From: Prosthecodimorpha hirschii
Lineage (GTDB): Bacteria > Pseudomonadota > Alphaproteobacteria > Rhizobiales > Ancalomicrobiaceae
Assembly (NCBI RefSeq): GCF_001305515.1
Contig: NZ_LJYW01000001.1
Coordinates: 3,859,353 to 3,923,352, forward strand
Direction: 5' to 3'
Length of the DNA stretch: 64,000 bases
Shown piece by piece: positions 15,153-23,737 of the stretch. The notes beneath the pieces were generated by a model, which made no database searches, was not told where the DNA came from, and saw nothing but the letters and a program-made list of their open reading frames with translations. Positions within the stretch are counted from its first letter, which is position 1, and each line of letters begins with the position of its first letter. Made by a program: the position numbers and the translations under genes.

Positions 15153-16439
15153 ATGAACCAGACAGCCAAGGGGCTCGACCGGCGTAGCCTGCTTGCCGCC
15201 TTAGGGGGCGGTGCCGCCCTCGGGGCCGGTGCCGCCGCCGGCCTCACCGCCCGCCCGGCCGCTGCCGCGGCCGCCAAGCCGGATCCGGCGATCACCGAAG
15301 TGCAGGACTGGTCGCGCTTTCTCGGCGAGGGAGTCGCGGCCCATCCCTACGGCAAGCCGTCGAAATACGAGGCCCATGTCGTCAAGCGCGACGTCGAGTG
15401 GCTGACGGCGGGCCGCGAATCCTCGGTCAATTTCACGCCGCTGCACGAGCTCGACGGCATCATCACCCCGAACGGCCTGTGCTTCGAGCGCCACCACGGC
15501 GGCATCGCGGAGGTCGACCCGGCCAAGCATCGGCTGATGATCAACGGTCTGGTCGATCGGCAGCTCGTCTTCACCATGGACGACATCAAGCGGATGCCGC
15601 GCACCAACCGGATCTATTTCCTGGAATGCGCGGCCAATTCGGGGATGGAGTGGCGCGGCGCGCAGCTGAACGGCTGCCAGTTCACGCACGGCATGATCCA
15701 CAACGTCATGTATACGGGCGTGCCCCTGCGCATCCTGCTGGAGGAGGCCGGCCTCAAGACCAACGCCAAATGGATCATGGTCGAAGGCGGCGATGCGGCC
15801 GGCATGAACCGCTCGATCCCGATCGAGAAGGCGCTCGACGACTGCCTGATCGCCTTCAAGATGAACGGCGAGGCGCTGCGGGCCGAGCAGGGCTATCCGC
15901 TGCGCATCGTCGTGCCCGGCTGGGAAGGCAACATGTGGGTCAAGTGGCTGCGCCGGATCGAGGTCGGCGACCAGCCCTGGCATGCGCGCGAGGAAACGTC
16001 GAAATATACCGACCTGCTCGCCGACGGCCGGTCGCGCCGCTTCACCTTCGTGATGGACGCGAAATCCGTCGTCACCAATCCGAGCCCGCAGGCGCCGCTG
16101 AAGTTCAAGGGGCCCAACGTTCTGACCGGGATGGCCTGGTCGGGGCGGGGCACGATCACCCGGGTCGACGTGACGCTCGACGGCGGTCGCAACTGGCGCA
16201 CGGCGCGGCTCGACGGCCCCGTGCTGCCGCGCTCGGTCGCCCGCTTCTATGTCGATTTCGACTGGCAGGGCGAGGAACTGATGATCCAGTCCCGCGCCAT
16301 GGACGATACCGGCTACGTCCAGCCGACCAAGGCGGAACTGCGCGCCGTGCGCGGGCTCAATTCCATCTACCACAACAACGGCATCCAGACCTGGCTGGTC
16401 CGCGCCAACGGGGAGACCGAGAATGTCGAGATTTCGTAA
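15153..16439 (+). CDS. soxC: SoxC, sulfane dehydrogenase molybdenum subunit
   Basis: Molybdopterin protein of the sulfite-oxidase family, 428 residues. Cys159 in FLECAANSG is the molybdenum ligand, FERHHGGI (about 111-118) lies at the cofactor site, and the C-terminal half is the dimerisation domain. The Tat signal is DRRSLLAALGGG. With the cytochrome SoxD it removes six electrons from the SoxY-bound sulfane sulfur, so cells with SoxCD oxidise thiosulfate fully to sulfate without storing sulfur globules. Its last 17 bases overlap soxD. Confidence 0.95.
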   Translation: MNQTAKGLDRRSLLAALGGGAALGAGAAAGLTARPAAAAAAKPDPAITEVQDWSRFLGEGVAAHPYGKPSKYEAHVVKRDVEWLTAGRESSVNFTPLHELDGIITPNGLCFERHHGGIAEVDPAKHRLMINGLVDRQLVFTMDDIKRMPRTNRIYFLECAANSGMEWRGAQLNGCQFTHGMIHNVMYTGVPLRILLEEAGLKTNAKWIMVEGGDAAGMNRSIPIEKALDDCLIAFKMNGEALRAEQGYPLRIVVPGWEGNMWVKWLRRIEVGDQPWHAREETSKYTDLLADGRSRRFTFVMDAKSVVTNPSPQAPLKFKGPNVLTGMAWSGRGTITRVDVTLDGGRNWRTARLDGPVLPRSVARFYVDFDWQGEELMIQSRAMDDTGYVQPTKAELRAVRGLNSIYHNNGIQTWLVRANGETENVEIS

Positions 16440-17079
16440 GGTCTTCGCCGCCGCGCTCGTGATGGCCGCAACGGCCGGCGCGGCCGAGGCCGGCCGGCTC
16501 GGTCTCGGCCGCGAGGCGCTGCCCGAGGAGGTCGCAGCCTGGGACATCGACATCCGCCCGGACGGGCAGGGCCTGCCGCCCGGCAAAGGTTCGGTCAAGG
16601 AGGGCGAGGCGCTGTTCCTGGAGAAATGCGCCGCCTGCCACGGCGAATTCGGCGAGGGCGCGGCGCGCTGGCCGGTGCTGGCCGGCGGCTTCGGCAGCCT
16701 GAAGAGCGCGGCGCCGGAAAAGACCATCGGCTCCTTCTGGCCCTATGCCTCGACCACCTTCGACTATATCCGCCGGGCCATGCCGTTCGGGCAGGCGCAG
16801 ACCCTGACCGACGACGAGGTCTACGCGCTGGTCGCCTTCCTGCTGTCGATGAACGATGTCGTGAAGGACGACTTCGTGCTCTCGCGCGACAATTTCACCT
16901 CCGTGAAGCTGCCCAACGAGGCCGCCTTCTATCTCGACGACCGGGAGACGGCGGAGAAGCATTTCTGGCGCAAGGATCCGTGCATGACCGCCTGCAAGGA
17001 CAAGGTCGAGATCACCGGCCGCGCCCGGGTCATCGACGTGACGCCCGACGACAAGGACAAATCGATGAAGGTGGAATGA
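16423..17079 (+). CDS. soxD: SoxD, short monoheme cytochrome subunit
   Basis: Periplasmic cytochrome c of 218 residues with signal peptide to about residue 23 and one heme motif, CAACH (69-73); the Met ligand is probably in AMPFGQ. The C-terminus DPCMTACK...ITGRARVIDVTPD matches the region that precedes the second heme domain in Paracoccus SoxD, which is about 384 residues and diheme. Here the protein ends at that point. It overlaps soxC by 17 bases. The following small cytochrome is separately encoded, with its own signal peptide, and looks more like a flavocytochrome partner than a lost SoxD half. Confidence 0.9.
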   Translation: MSRFRKVFAAALVMAATAGAAEAGRLGLGREALPEEVAAWDIDIRPDGQGLPPGKGSVKEGEALFLEKCAACHGEFGEGAARWPVLAGGFGSLKSAAPEKTIGSFWPYASTTFDYIRRAMPFGQAQTLTDDEVYALVAFLLSMNDVVKDDFVLSRDNFTSVKLPNEAAFYLDDRETAEKHFWRKDPCMTACKDKVEITGRARVIDVTPDDKDKSMKVE

Positions 17080-17161
17080 TATGCCTCGACGCCGGGCGCT
17101 TTCCGGCGTCGAATTGGCTGGATGAGGCCGCGGCATGACGATCGGAGGGGAGGCCGGTCCG

Positions 17162-17524
17162 ATGCGAAACACCAAGAAGGCGACCATCCTGTTGGCCGCG
17201 ATGGCGGTGGATGCCGGAAGCTCCGGCATCGTCTCGGGCGCGACACCGCCCCCGCCGATCGCCCGCGTCATCGAGGGCGACCGTGCGCTCGGCGAATATC
17301 TGTCCGGCGAGTGCGTCACCTGCCACCAGCTGTCCGGCAACTATGACGGGATCCCGTCGATCGTCGGCTGGCCGGCGCCATGGCTGGTCGAGGCCATGAA
17401 CGACTTCAAGGCGCACAAGCGCGCCAATCCGGTCATGCAGACCATTGCGGGCCGCTACTCGGCCGAGGAGATCGCAGCCCTCGCGGTCTATTTCGAATCG
17501 CTGATGAAGCAGCCGCCGCGTTGA
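17162..17524 (+). CDS. Small c-type cytochrome, SoxE/FccA-like partner of SoxF
   Basis: Periplasmic monoheme cytochrome of 120 residues with signal peptide (KKATILLAAMAV) and heme motif CVTCH (51-55). It resembles the c553-like cytochrome subunit of flavocytochrome c sulfide dehydrogenase (RYSAEEIAALAVYFESL near the C-terminus). In Paracoccus the matching SoxE is diheme. The ATG with GGAGGGGAGG upstream was chosen over one 27 bases earlier. It lies directly before soxF and probably accepts its electrons. Confidence 0.85.
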   Translation: MRNTKKATILLAAMAVDAGSSGIVSGATPPPPIARVIEGDRALGEYLSGECVTCHQLSGNYDGIPSIVGWPAPWLVEAMNDFKAHKRANPVMQTIAGRYSAEEIAALAVYFESLMKQPPR

Positions 17525-17627
17525 GTCCGCCCCCGGGTCGGGTTCGTCCCGGCTCCGGCCGACACCTACGGCAAGAGAAGGCCGACGGCCGTGGGCGGTC
17601 GATCGGCGCGCATTCGGGAGGAAAGCC

Positions 17628-18902
17628 ATGCAGACGACACGCAGGTCTTTGTTGGGCGGGGCGCTCGCCTTCGCGGGCGCGGCCGTCACCGGCGCGCCAA
17701 TGGTGCGCGGACAGGCCAAGCCGCGCGTCGTGGTCATCGGCGGCGGCGCCGGCGGCGCCACGGCGGCGCGCTATATCGCCAAGGATTCCAAGGGTGCCGT
17801 CGACGTGACGCTGGTCGAGGAAGGCCAGACCTACCAGACCTGCTTCTTCTCCAACCTCTATCTCGGCGGCTTCCGCAGCTACGAGTCGATCGTGCACCGC
17901 TACGACCGCCTCGCCTCGGAGCACGGCATCCGGCTCGCCCAGCAACGGGCCGCCCGGATCGATCGCGACAAGAAGACGGTCCTGCTCGCCGACGGCTCCA
18001 TCCTGCCCTACGACCGCCTGGTGGTCGCGCCCGGCATCGACCTCAAATATGACAGCGTGCCGGGCTGGAGCCGCGAGGCGGAGGACCTCATGCCGCATGC
18101 CTGGAAACCGGGCCGGCAGACGCAACTGCTCAAGGCCCGCCTCGACGCGGTTCCGGACGGCGGCCTGATCGTGATGGTGGCGCCGCCCAACCCCTACCGG
18201 TGCCCGCCGGGACCCTACGAGCGCGTCTCGATGATGGCCCATGTGCTGAAGGCCACGGGTCGCACCAAGTGCAAGATCATCATCGTCGATCCGAAGGACC
18301 GCTTCTCCAAGATGGGCCTCTTCCAGGAGGGCTGGGAGGCGCATTATCCGGGCATGGTCGAATGGCTGGCGCCGAGCGTGCACGACGGCATCAAGTCGGT
18401 CGATCCGAAAACCAACACGGTGGTGACCGGCTTCGAAACCTACCAGGCGGCGCTGGTCAACGTCATTCCGGCGCAGATGGCCGGCGCCATCGCGCGCGAG
18501 GCGGGGCTGGCCGGGGCGTCGGGCTACTGCGCCATCGACCCGGCCTCGATGAAGTCCGCGGTCGATCCGAACGTCTTCGTGCTGGGCGACGCCTGCGTGG
18601 CCGGCGACATGCCGAAATCGGCCTTCTCGGCCAACAGCCAGGCCAAGGTGGCGGCGATGACCATTCGCGCCGAACTGACCGACAGCCGCGCCTTCCCGGC
18701 CCGCTACGCCAATACCTGCTGGAGCCTGATCGAAACCGACGACGGGGTGAAGGTCGGCGGCCGCTACGAGCCGACGCCGGAAAAGATCAAGGAGGTCGAG
18801 GGCTTCGTCTCCAAGACCGGCGAAAGCAAGGAACTGCGCAAGCAGACCTACGAGGAATCGATCGGCTGGTATGCCGGCATCACGGCCGACATCTTCGGCT
18901 GA
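17628..18902 (+). CDS. soxF: SoxF, flavocytochrome c sulfide dehydrogenase flavoprotein
   Basis: Periplasmic FAD protein of 424 residues that oxidises sulfide and passes electrons to the neighbouring cytochrome. Features in order: Tat signal TTRRSLLGGALAF, FAD motif VVIGGGAGGATAA (about 35-47), Cys72 in TYQTCF at the position of the cysteine that binds FAD covalently in Allochromatium, Cys192 in YRCPPGPYER and Cys364 in NTCWSL as the probable redox disulfide, and the C-terminal SIGWYAGITADIFG. Last gene of the main sox transcript; a GC hairpin follows. Confidence 0.93.
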   Translation: MQTTRRSLLGGALAFAGAAVTGAPMVRGQAKPRVVVIGGGAGGATAARYIAKDSKGAVDVTLVEEGQTYQTCFFSNLYLGGFRSYESIVHRYDRLASEHGIRLAQQRAARIDRDKKTVLLADGSILPYDRLVVAPGIDLKYDSVPGWSREAEDLMPHAWKPGRQTQLLKARLDAVPDGGLIVMVAPPNPYRCPPGPYERVSMMAHVLKATGRTKCKIIIVDPKDRFSKMGLFQEGWEAHYPGMVEWLAPSVHDGIKSVDPKTNTVVTGFETYQAALVNVIPAQMAGAIAREAGLAGASGYCAIDPASMKSAVDPNVFVLGDACVAGDMPKSAFSANSQAKVAAMTIRAELTDSRAFPARYANTCWSLIETDDGVKVGGRYEPTPEKIKEVEGFVSKTGESKELRKQTYEESIGWYAGITADIFG

Positions 18903-18956
18903 ACCCGGTCGCGCGGAGGCCTACCCGGCCGACGGAATGTGTCCGAGGCAAGCGAT

Positions 18957-18986
18957 GGGGGCGGGCGGCCGATGCGCCCCGCCCCC
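18957..18986. terminator. Stem-loop between convergent soxF and YeeE/YedE
   Basis: GGGGGCGGG and CCCGCCCCC form a perfect 9-base stem with a 12-base loop in the 104-base gap between convergent genes. There is no U tract. Confidence 0.5.
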
Positions 18987-19006
18987 GCCGATGCGTCTGG
19001 CCTGTG

Positions 19007-19561
19007 TCAGGCGGTCCGGCGGCTGCGCTCGATCGCCACGAAGGCGAGGATCGCGACCGCCGCCAGGATGCCGAACAGCGTCAGGTCGCTGAGCCCGGTC
19101 AGTTCCGGCAGGCGCATCTTGCCCCACTTGGCGACGCTGATGACGTTGTCGCGCAGCCACGGATAGGACAGGGCATAGAGGATGCCGCCGAGGATCATGC
19201 CGACGAAGCCGACCGCGGCATGGATGCTGCCGGATCCCATGGCGGCGATCGCGGTGCCCGGGCAGTAGCCGTAGAGCACCATGCCGATGCCGAAGATGCC
19301 GCCGCCGAGCGCGACCGCCAAAATGTTGGCATCCTTGATGTGGTACTTGGCCATCCCGCCGTCGATCAGGGCGAGCACGCCGATGCCGCCGACCAGGATG
19401 GCGGTCAGCATCACCTTCAGGACGGTGAAGTCCTTGAACCGGAACTGATTGACGATGGTGTCGAAGCTGGCGACGCGACCGCGATGGAGCAGCCAGCCGA
19501 AGGCGAAGCCGAACAGGACGGCGAGGACGAGCGCGGCGGTGCCGGAAACGGGGAGCGACAT
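19007..19561 (-). CDS. Half-size YeeE/YedE transporter subunit (downstream half)
   Basis: A 184-residue membrane protein with about five hydrophobic segments, half the size of the full-length family members. It carries only one family loop of each type: HRGRVASFDTIVNQFRFKDF and YGYCPGTAIAAMGSG, with a single conserved cysteine. Such half-size proteins are usually encoded in pairs (PmpA/PmpB type), and the partner lies 11 bases upstream. The stop is followed by the hairpin shared with soxF. Transport of a reduced sulfur species is the likely role. Confidence 0.85.
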   Translation of the reverse strand: MSLPVSGTAALVLAVLFGFAFGWLLHRGRVASFDTIVNQFRFKDFTVLKVMLTAILVGGIGVLALIDGGMAKYHIKDANILAVALGGGIFGIGMVLYGYCPGTAIAAMGSGSIHAAVGFVGMILGGILYALSYPWLRDNVISVAKWGKMRLPELTGLSDLTLFGILAAVAILAFVAIERSRRTA

Positions 19562-19572
19562 GGCGGAAGTCC

Positions 19573-20124
19573 TCAGGCCTTGCGGAACAGAAGGGCGGCG
19601 GTGACGAGCCCGGTGGCGAACATGGCGGCCAGGAAGGTCCAGCCCGAAACGGCGAGCTGCAGTCCGCCGGAAATGCCGTTGCCGCTGGTGCAGCCGTTGG
19701 CGAGGCGCGCGCCATACATGGCGATCAGGCCGCCCAGGAAGGCGACGGCGAGGCGCCTCGCCGGCGATCCGCCGAACCGCTCGCGCCAGACCGGCGGGAC
19801 GACCTCGAAGCGGAAGCTGCCGGCGGCGAGCGCGGAGGCCATGCCGCCGAAGAAGGTGCCGACCAGGAACAGGGTGCCGTAGTCGAGCGTAAAGGGATTC
19901 GATTTCCAGTAGGCGTTCTGGGCGACCGCATCGGCGCCCAGGATCGGTGTGGCGGCACCGCCGGCGACCTGCGACAGGGCGGTCGTGATGCCGAGCGGCG
20001 CGTTGACGACCGCGAAGGCCAGCCAGCTGAGGACTCCGATCCCGACGCCGACCAGGTAGGGCGTCCAGTCGATGCGGATTCCGGTCACGGAGCGGGCATC
20101 GCCCGATGCTGCGGTGAGACTCAT
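19573..20124 (-). CDS. Half-size YeeE/YedE transporter subunit (upstream half)
   Basis: A 183-residue membrane protein with about five segments and the family loop ANGCTSGNGISGGLQLA. It starts the two-gene unit with the following half, and operator site H lies just upstream, which ties this pair to the sulfur regulon. A GAGGGAG-type ribosome site precedes the ATG. Together with the two full-length genes, the locus holds three independent transporters of this family. Confidence 0.85.
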   Translation of the reverse strand: MSLTAASGDARSVTGIRIDWTPYLVGVGIGVLSWLAFAVVNAPLGITTALSQVAGGAATPILGADAVAQNAYWKSNPFTLDYGTLFLVGTFFGGMASALAAGSFRFEVVPPVWRERFGGSPARRLAVAFLGGLIAMYGARLANGCTSGNGISGGLQLAVSGWTFLAAMFATGLVTAALLFRKA

Positions 20125-20159
20125 TGCGTCCTCCCTCCTGAGAAGAGGGAGACATTATA

Positions 20160-20181
20160 ATATTAGTGATTTCTAATTCAA
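20160..20181 (-). promoter_or_regulatory. Candidate ArsR-type operator, site H (half-size YeeE/YedE pair)
   Basis: ATATT, AGTGATTTCTA, ATTCAA on the plus strand, about 36-57 bases upstream of the transporter start. The left half is perfect and the right half degenerate. It marks the right end of the sulfur regulon in this window. Confidence 0.5.
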
Positions 20182-20242
20182 TGCGGCTGTGCGGGCCCTC
20201 GCCGCGGCGGCTTGGCCATGCCGCATGGCGTCGGCCGCCGTC

Positions 20243-22738
20243 TCAGGACGCCTTGCTGCGACCGGCGGCGAGCGCGATGACGCGGTCCAGTTCCGTGAAT
20301 TTGAACGGCTTGACCACCACCACGTCGATGCCGCTTGCCAGCGCCTCGGCGGTCGTCTGCGGCGTGGCGTCCGCCGTCAGGGCGACGATCGTGACCGGTT
20401 TCGGGCGATCGGCGGTTTCCTGCCGGATCAGCCGGGCGGCGTCCATCCCGCCGAGCCGGGGCATCTGCAGGTCGAGCAGGGCGAGATCGAAGTCATGGGC
20501 GCGGGCCCACTCGACGGCCTCCTGACCGTCGACGACGCAATGCGCGGTGTGACCCTTTCGCTTCAGCAGCGTCTCCATGAGCATGCGCGACACCGGGACG
20601 TCCTCGGCGACCAGGATCGTCAGCGATGGCGGGGCGTCGACCGGATCCGACGGACCCCCGCTCTCCGCGGCCGCCGGCATCTCGGCCGGCGGCAGCGGCA
20701 GCGTCAGCCGGAAGCGGGTGCCCCCGCCCGGATTGTCTTCGATCGCGACCGTCCCGTTCATCAGGCGAACCAGTCGCCGGCTGATCGCCAGGCCGAGCCC
20801 GGTTCCGCGCAGGCCCTGTTCGTTCAGCCGCTCCAATTGGCGGAACGGTTCGAACACCGTCTCCCGGTCCTCGGCCGGAATGCCCGGTCCGGTATCGGCG
20901 ACGACGAGTTCGATCCCGCTTCGGTCCGGCAGACGGGCGGCCTGGATCCGGATCTGACCGGCATCGGTGAACTTGGCGGCATTTCCGGCGATGTTGATCA
21001 GAATCTGGCGGATGCGAATCGGATCGCCGCGGCGCGCGCCGATATCCGGAGCGACCTCGGTCCGGATCGTCACCGGCTTGGTGCCGACCAGGCCACGGGC
21101 GATCGCGGCAACCTGCTCGACGCAGTCCTTCACGTCGAACGGGGCCTGCGACAGCGCCATCTCGCCGGCTTCGAGCTGGCTGAAATCCAGGACGTCCGTG
21201 ACGAGCGCCGAAAGGTGCTCGGAGGAGGCGACGATCGTCGCCGCGTAGCCGGCGGCACGGCCGCCGATCGGTTCCTCGGAGAGCAGGCGCGCATAGCCCG
21301 TGATGGCGACCAGCGGGGTGCGCAGTTCGTGGCTCATGGTCGCGACGAACTGGGTCTTGGCCCGGTTGGCGGCGTCGGCGGCCTCCGCCAGCAGTTTCAG
21401 CCGCTCGCGACCGGCGGCCAGTTCGGCTTCGCGGCGGCGCTGCTCGGTGACCTCCACCCGGATCGCCACGGTATCGCCGGTCTCGGTGCGGCGCTGCGTG
21501 ATCGTGAAGGTCCGGTCTCCGAAAGCGCGGAACTCGTAGTTGGGGACGACCGTCTCGAACAGGCGTTGGCGTGCCGCCACATAGTCTTCCGGGCGTTCGG
21601 CCGCATCCGGGAAGGTGCCGCCTGCGACGCCCTTGCGGACGAGGTCCTCATGCGTGTGCCCGATCGCCTCGGCCGGGCTGTCGAGGCCGACGAAGGCGAC
21701 GAATGCACGGTTGCATGCGACCAGACGACCGGACGGGTCGTACATGGTAAAGGCATCCGGCAGGGCGTCGACCGCCTCGCGCAGCCGCCTCTCGGAGGCG
21801 GTCGAGCGGTGTTGCTCGGCGGCGAGGTGGTTCTGGGACCGCCAGACCAGAGCGGCCATCAGCAGGATCGAGAGGGTGGCGAGCACGCCAACGGTCAGCA
21901 GCGCCGGCACATCGATCAGGGATGCGACCTCGCTGCGGGGCATCTCGGCCGAGACGAGCAGGGGGAAGCCCTCGACGGCACGCAAACTGACGATCGCGGT
22001 CCGATCCGCCCGGTAGGCCTCCTGGCCGCCTGCCGCATCCAGGGCGGCAACCGTGGCGGCGAAGTCCGGATTGTCCGCCAGGGCTTGTTCCACGTCGTCC
22101 GATTGCGCCCTGAGGACGCCGTCGCGACCGATCAGGCGCAGGCAGATCGGCTGGCTGCCGATCGTCTTGGCCCAGAAGCGTTCGAAGAAATGGGGGTCGA
22201 GAGAGGCGACGACGACACCGACGAGGCTGCCGTCCGCCTTTTCGATCCGTCGCGTGATCTGGATCGACCAACGCTTCGAGACCCGGCCGACGACCGGCTT
22301 GCCGACGAAAAGCCCCTCGGTCTTGCGGTCGAGGTGCACGCGGATATGCTCGCGATCGGCGACCGAGGTCGCGTTCGGGTCCGGTCCCTTGTCGGTCCCG
22401 AGCGTCAGGCCCTGCGCATCGACGAAGGCAAGCTGGACCAAGAGATCGAGGTCGATGACCTTGCGCTCGACCAGGCGGCGGAGGGCGTCCGGAGACGGGT
22501 CGTCGGCGATGCCGTTCGCCGCGAAGCGCAGCACGTCGTCGATCGATCGGATCACGCGAACGGCCTGCTCGGAGAAGATTGCGGCGGTCGTGCCGACATC
22601 CTGCCGCGCCGCATCCTCTGCCCTGCGGGCATCAATGTAGAGAACGCCGGATACGGCAGCCCATGCCACCGCAATCAATGCCGCCGCAACGGCCAGGATC
22701 AATCCGCGCGGTTCGAGACGATGCCTTGCGACGTTCAT
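20243..22738 (-). CDS. Hybrid sensor histidine kinase with periplasmic sensor, PAS and receiver domains
   Basis: A membrane kinase of 831 residues. In order: TM1 (about 12-34), a periplasmic double-Cache-like sensor (about 40-270, with FAANGIADD and SKRWSIQITRRI), TM2 (about 278-299), PAS (about 320-430), HisKA with phospho-His470 in MSHELRTPL, HATPase with DTGPGIP and GTGLGLAIS motifs, and a C-terminal receiver with LALLDLQMP. It would pass phosphate from His to its own Asp, then to the Hpt protein encoded nearby and on to the response regulator. The start with GAGCAGG upstream is preferred; longer readings run through the divergent promoter. The ligand is unknown. Confidence 0.9.
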   Translation of the reverse strand: MNVARHRLEPRGLILAVAAALIAVAWAAVSGVLYIDARRAEDAARQDVGTTAAIFSEQAVRVIRSIDDVLRFAANGIADDPSPDALRRLVERKVIDLDLLVQLAFVDAQGLTLGTDKGPDPNATSVADREHIRVHLDRKTEGLFVGKPVVGRVSKRWSIQITRRIEKADGSLVGVVVASLDPHFFERFWAKTIGSQPICLRLIGRDGVLRAQSDDVEQALADNPDFAATVAALDAAGGQEAYRADRTAIVSLRAVEGFPLLVSAEMPRSEVASLIDVPALLTVGVLATLSILLMAALVWRSQNHLAAEQHRSTASERRLREAVDALPDAFTMYDPSGRLVACNRAFVAFVGLDSPAEAIGHTHEDLVRKGVAGGTFPDAAERPEDYVAARQRLFETVVPNYEFRAFGDRTFTITQRRTETGDTVAIRVEVTEQRRREAELAAGRERLKLLAEAADAANRAKTQFVATMSHELRTPLVAITGYARLLSEEPIGGRAAGYAATIVASSEHLSALVTDVLDFSQLEAGEMALSQAPFDVKDCVEQVAAIARGLVGTKPVTIRTEVAPDIGARRGDPIRIRQILINIAGNAAKFTDAGQIRIQAARLPDRSGIELVVADTGPGIPAEDRETVFEPFRQLERLNEQGLRGTGLGLAISRRLVRLMNGTVAIEDNPGGGTRFRLTLPLPPAEMPAAAESGGPSDPVDAPPSLTILVAEDVPVSRMLMETLLKRKGHTAHCVVDGQEAVEWARAHDFDLALLDLQMPRLGGMDAARLIRQETADRPKPVTIVALTADATPQTTAEALASGIDVVVVKPFKFTELDRVIALAAGRSKAS

Positions 22739-22855
22739 CGGGCCTGCTCGTCGTTGGAAGATTTGTTCTAGCATTTCAGATCGGGGCCGGTTGCAGCGCT
22801 CATGCCTTCGCGGCCCCGAATTCCGGCTTCGGCATTGCCAAATCATTGCGCGAAA

Positions 22856-22882
22856 CCACCCCCTATTCATGAAAGGGGGTGG
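22856..22882. promoter_or_regulatory. Palindrome between divergent kinase and response-regulator genes
   Basis: CCACCCCCT and AGGGGGTGG are perfect 9-base inverted arms around ATTCATGAA, itself nearly symmetric. It is central in the 253-base divergent gap and is a good candidate for the binding site of the neighbouring response regulator. A role as an mRNA hairpin is also possible. Confidence 0.5.
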
Positions 22883-22991
22883 CGTGCCACTTGCCGAAGG
22901 ACTATGTGATAATGGCTGGCTATGGATGCAGCCAGGCGACTCGCCGCTGAGGCGGAGTCCGTTGGCTTTCTCCTTTAACCGGGTTGCAAGC

Positions 22992-23729
22992 GTGAGTTTT
23001 CCCGTTCTCGTCGTCGACGACGATCCGATCACCCGCGAAGTCTATGCCACTGCCTGCCGGCAGGAGGGATTCGAAGTCCATGAGGCCGCTACGGTAGCCG
23101 AGGCTCGTAATCTCTGCCTGACGGTGCAGCCGAGCGTCGTGGTGCTGGATCTCGTCCTGCCGGACGCATCGGGTTTGGAGATCATCCGCACGTTCCGGGA
23201 TTTCCGCTTCGGCATCCTGGTCGTTTCCGCCCGCGGCGAACCGCTCGATCGGATCGTGGCGCTGGAACTCGGGGCGGACGACTTCCTGGTGAAGCCGGTC
23301 GTCCTGCGCGAGATGGTGGTGCGGGTCCGCCGCATCCGCGAACGCCTGTTCGGCACCGAAGTCGCCCGCGTCAGCGACGTCGTCTACCGGTTCGGCCCGT
23401 TCCGTCTCGATCTGAAGCGCCAGGAACTGACGGTCGACGGCAAGCCGGTCGAATTGACGCGCGGGCAGTTTCGTCTTCTGGAACTTTTCGTCGATCACGC
23501 CGACGAGGCTCTGACTCGGGCCCAGATTTCGATTGCGCTGCATGGTCACGGCGGGCGCTCCGACAACCGATCGGTCGATGTGCTGGTCAGCAAGTTGCGG
23601 ACGGCCCTGTCTGCCTATGGTGGCGAGGACTATCTGAAGAGCGTCCGCGGGCTCGGCTATCGTTTCGCAGTCCCCGTCGAAACCGTCTCGGCCGGACAGA
23701 CCCGCGGCGACACCGGGTGGCAAGCCTGA
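22992..23729 (+). CDS. OmpR/TorR-type response regulator
   Basis: Two-domain DNA-binding response regulator of about 245 residues. The receiver has the acidic pocket DDDP (9-12), phospho-Asp53 in VLDLVLPD and a Lys in FLVKPVV; the winged helix is RGQFRLLELFVDHADEALTRAQI and SVDVLVSKLRTAL. I used a GTG that gives the family-standard N-terminus VSFPVLVVDDD; in-frame upstream starts would add a basic tail of up to 67 residues across the promoter region and no start has a strong ribosome site. Divergent from the kinase gene and convergent with the Hpt gene, whose product would donate the phosphate. Confidence 0.88.
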   Translation: MSFPVLVVDDDPITREVYATACRQEGFEVHEAATVAEARNLCLTVQPSVVVLDLVLPDASGLEIIRTFRDFRFGILVVSARGEPLDRIVALELGADDFLVKPVVLREMVVRVRRIRERLFGTEVARVSDVVYRFGPFRLDLKRQELTVDGKPVELTRGQFRLLELFVDHADEALTRAQISIALHGHGGRSDNRSVDVLVSKLRTALSAYGGEDYLKSVRGLGYRFAVPVETVSAGQTRGDTGWQA

Positions 23730-23737
23730 GCATCCCG

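Noticed and set aside
13235-15295. 686-codon open frame on the minus strand opposite soxB
   Set aside because: SoxB is unambiguous on the plus strand with Tat signal and metal ligands; the antisense product is compositionally biased.
17080-17161. Frameshift joining soxD to the following cytochrome to restore a diheme SoxD
   Set aside because: The second cytochrome has its own ribosome site and signal peptide and resembles a flavocytochrome subunit, so two separate genes are more likely.
20189-22771. 860-codon open frame on the plus strand opposite the histidine kinase
   Set aside because: Low-complexity product with no domain; the kinase on the other strand has all catalytic motifs.
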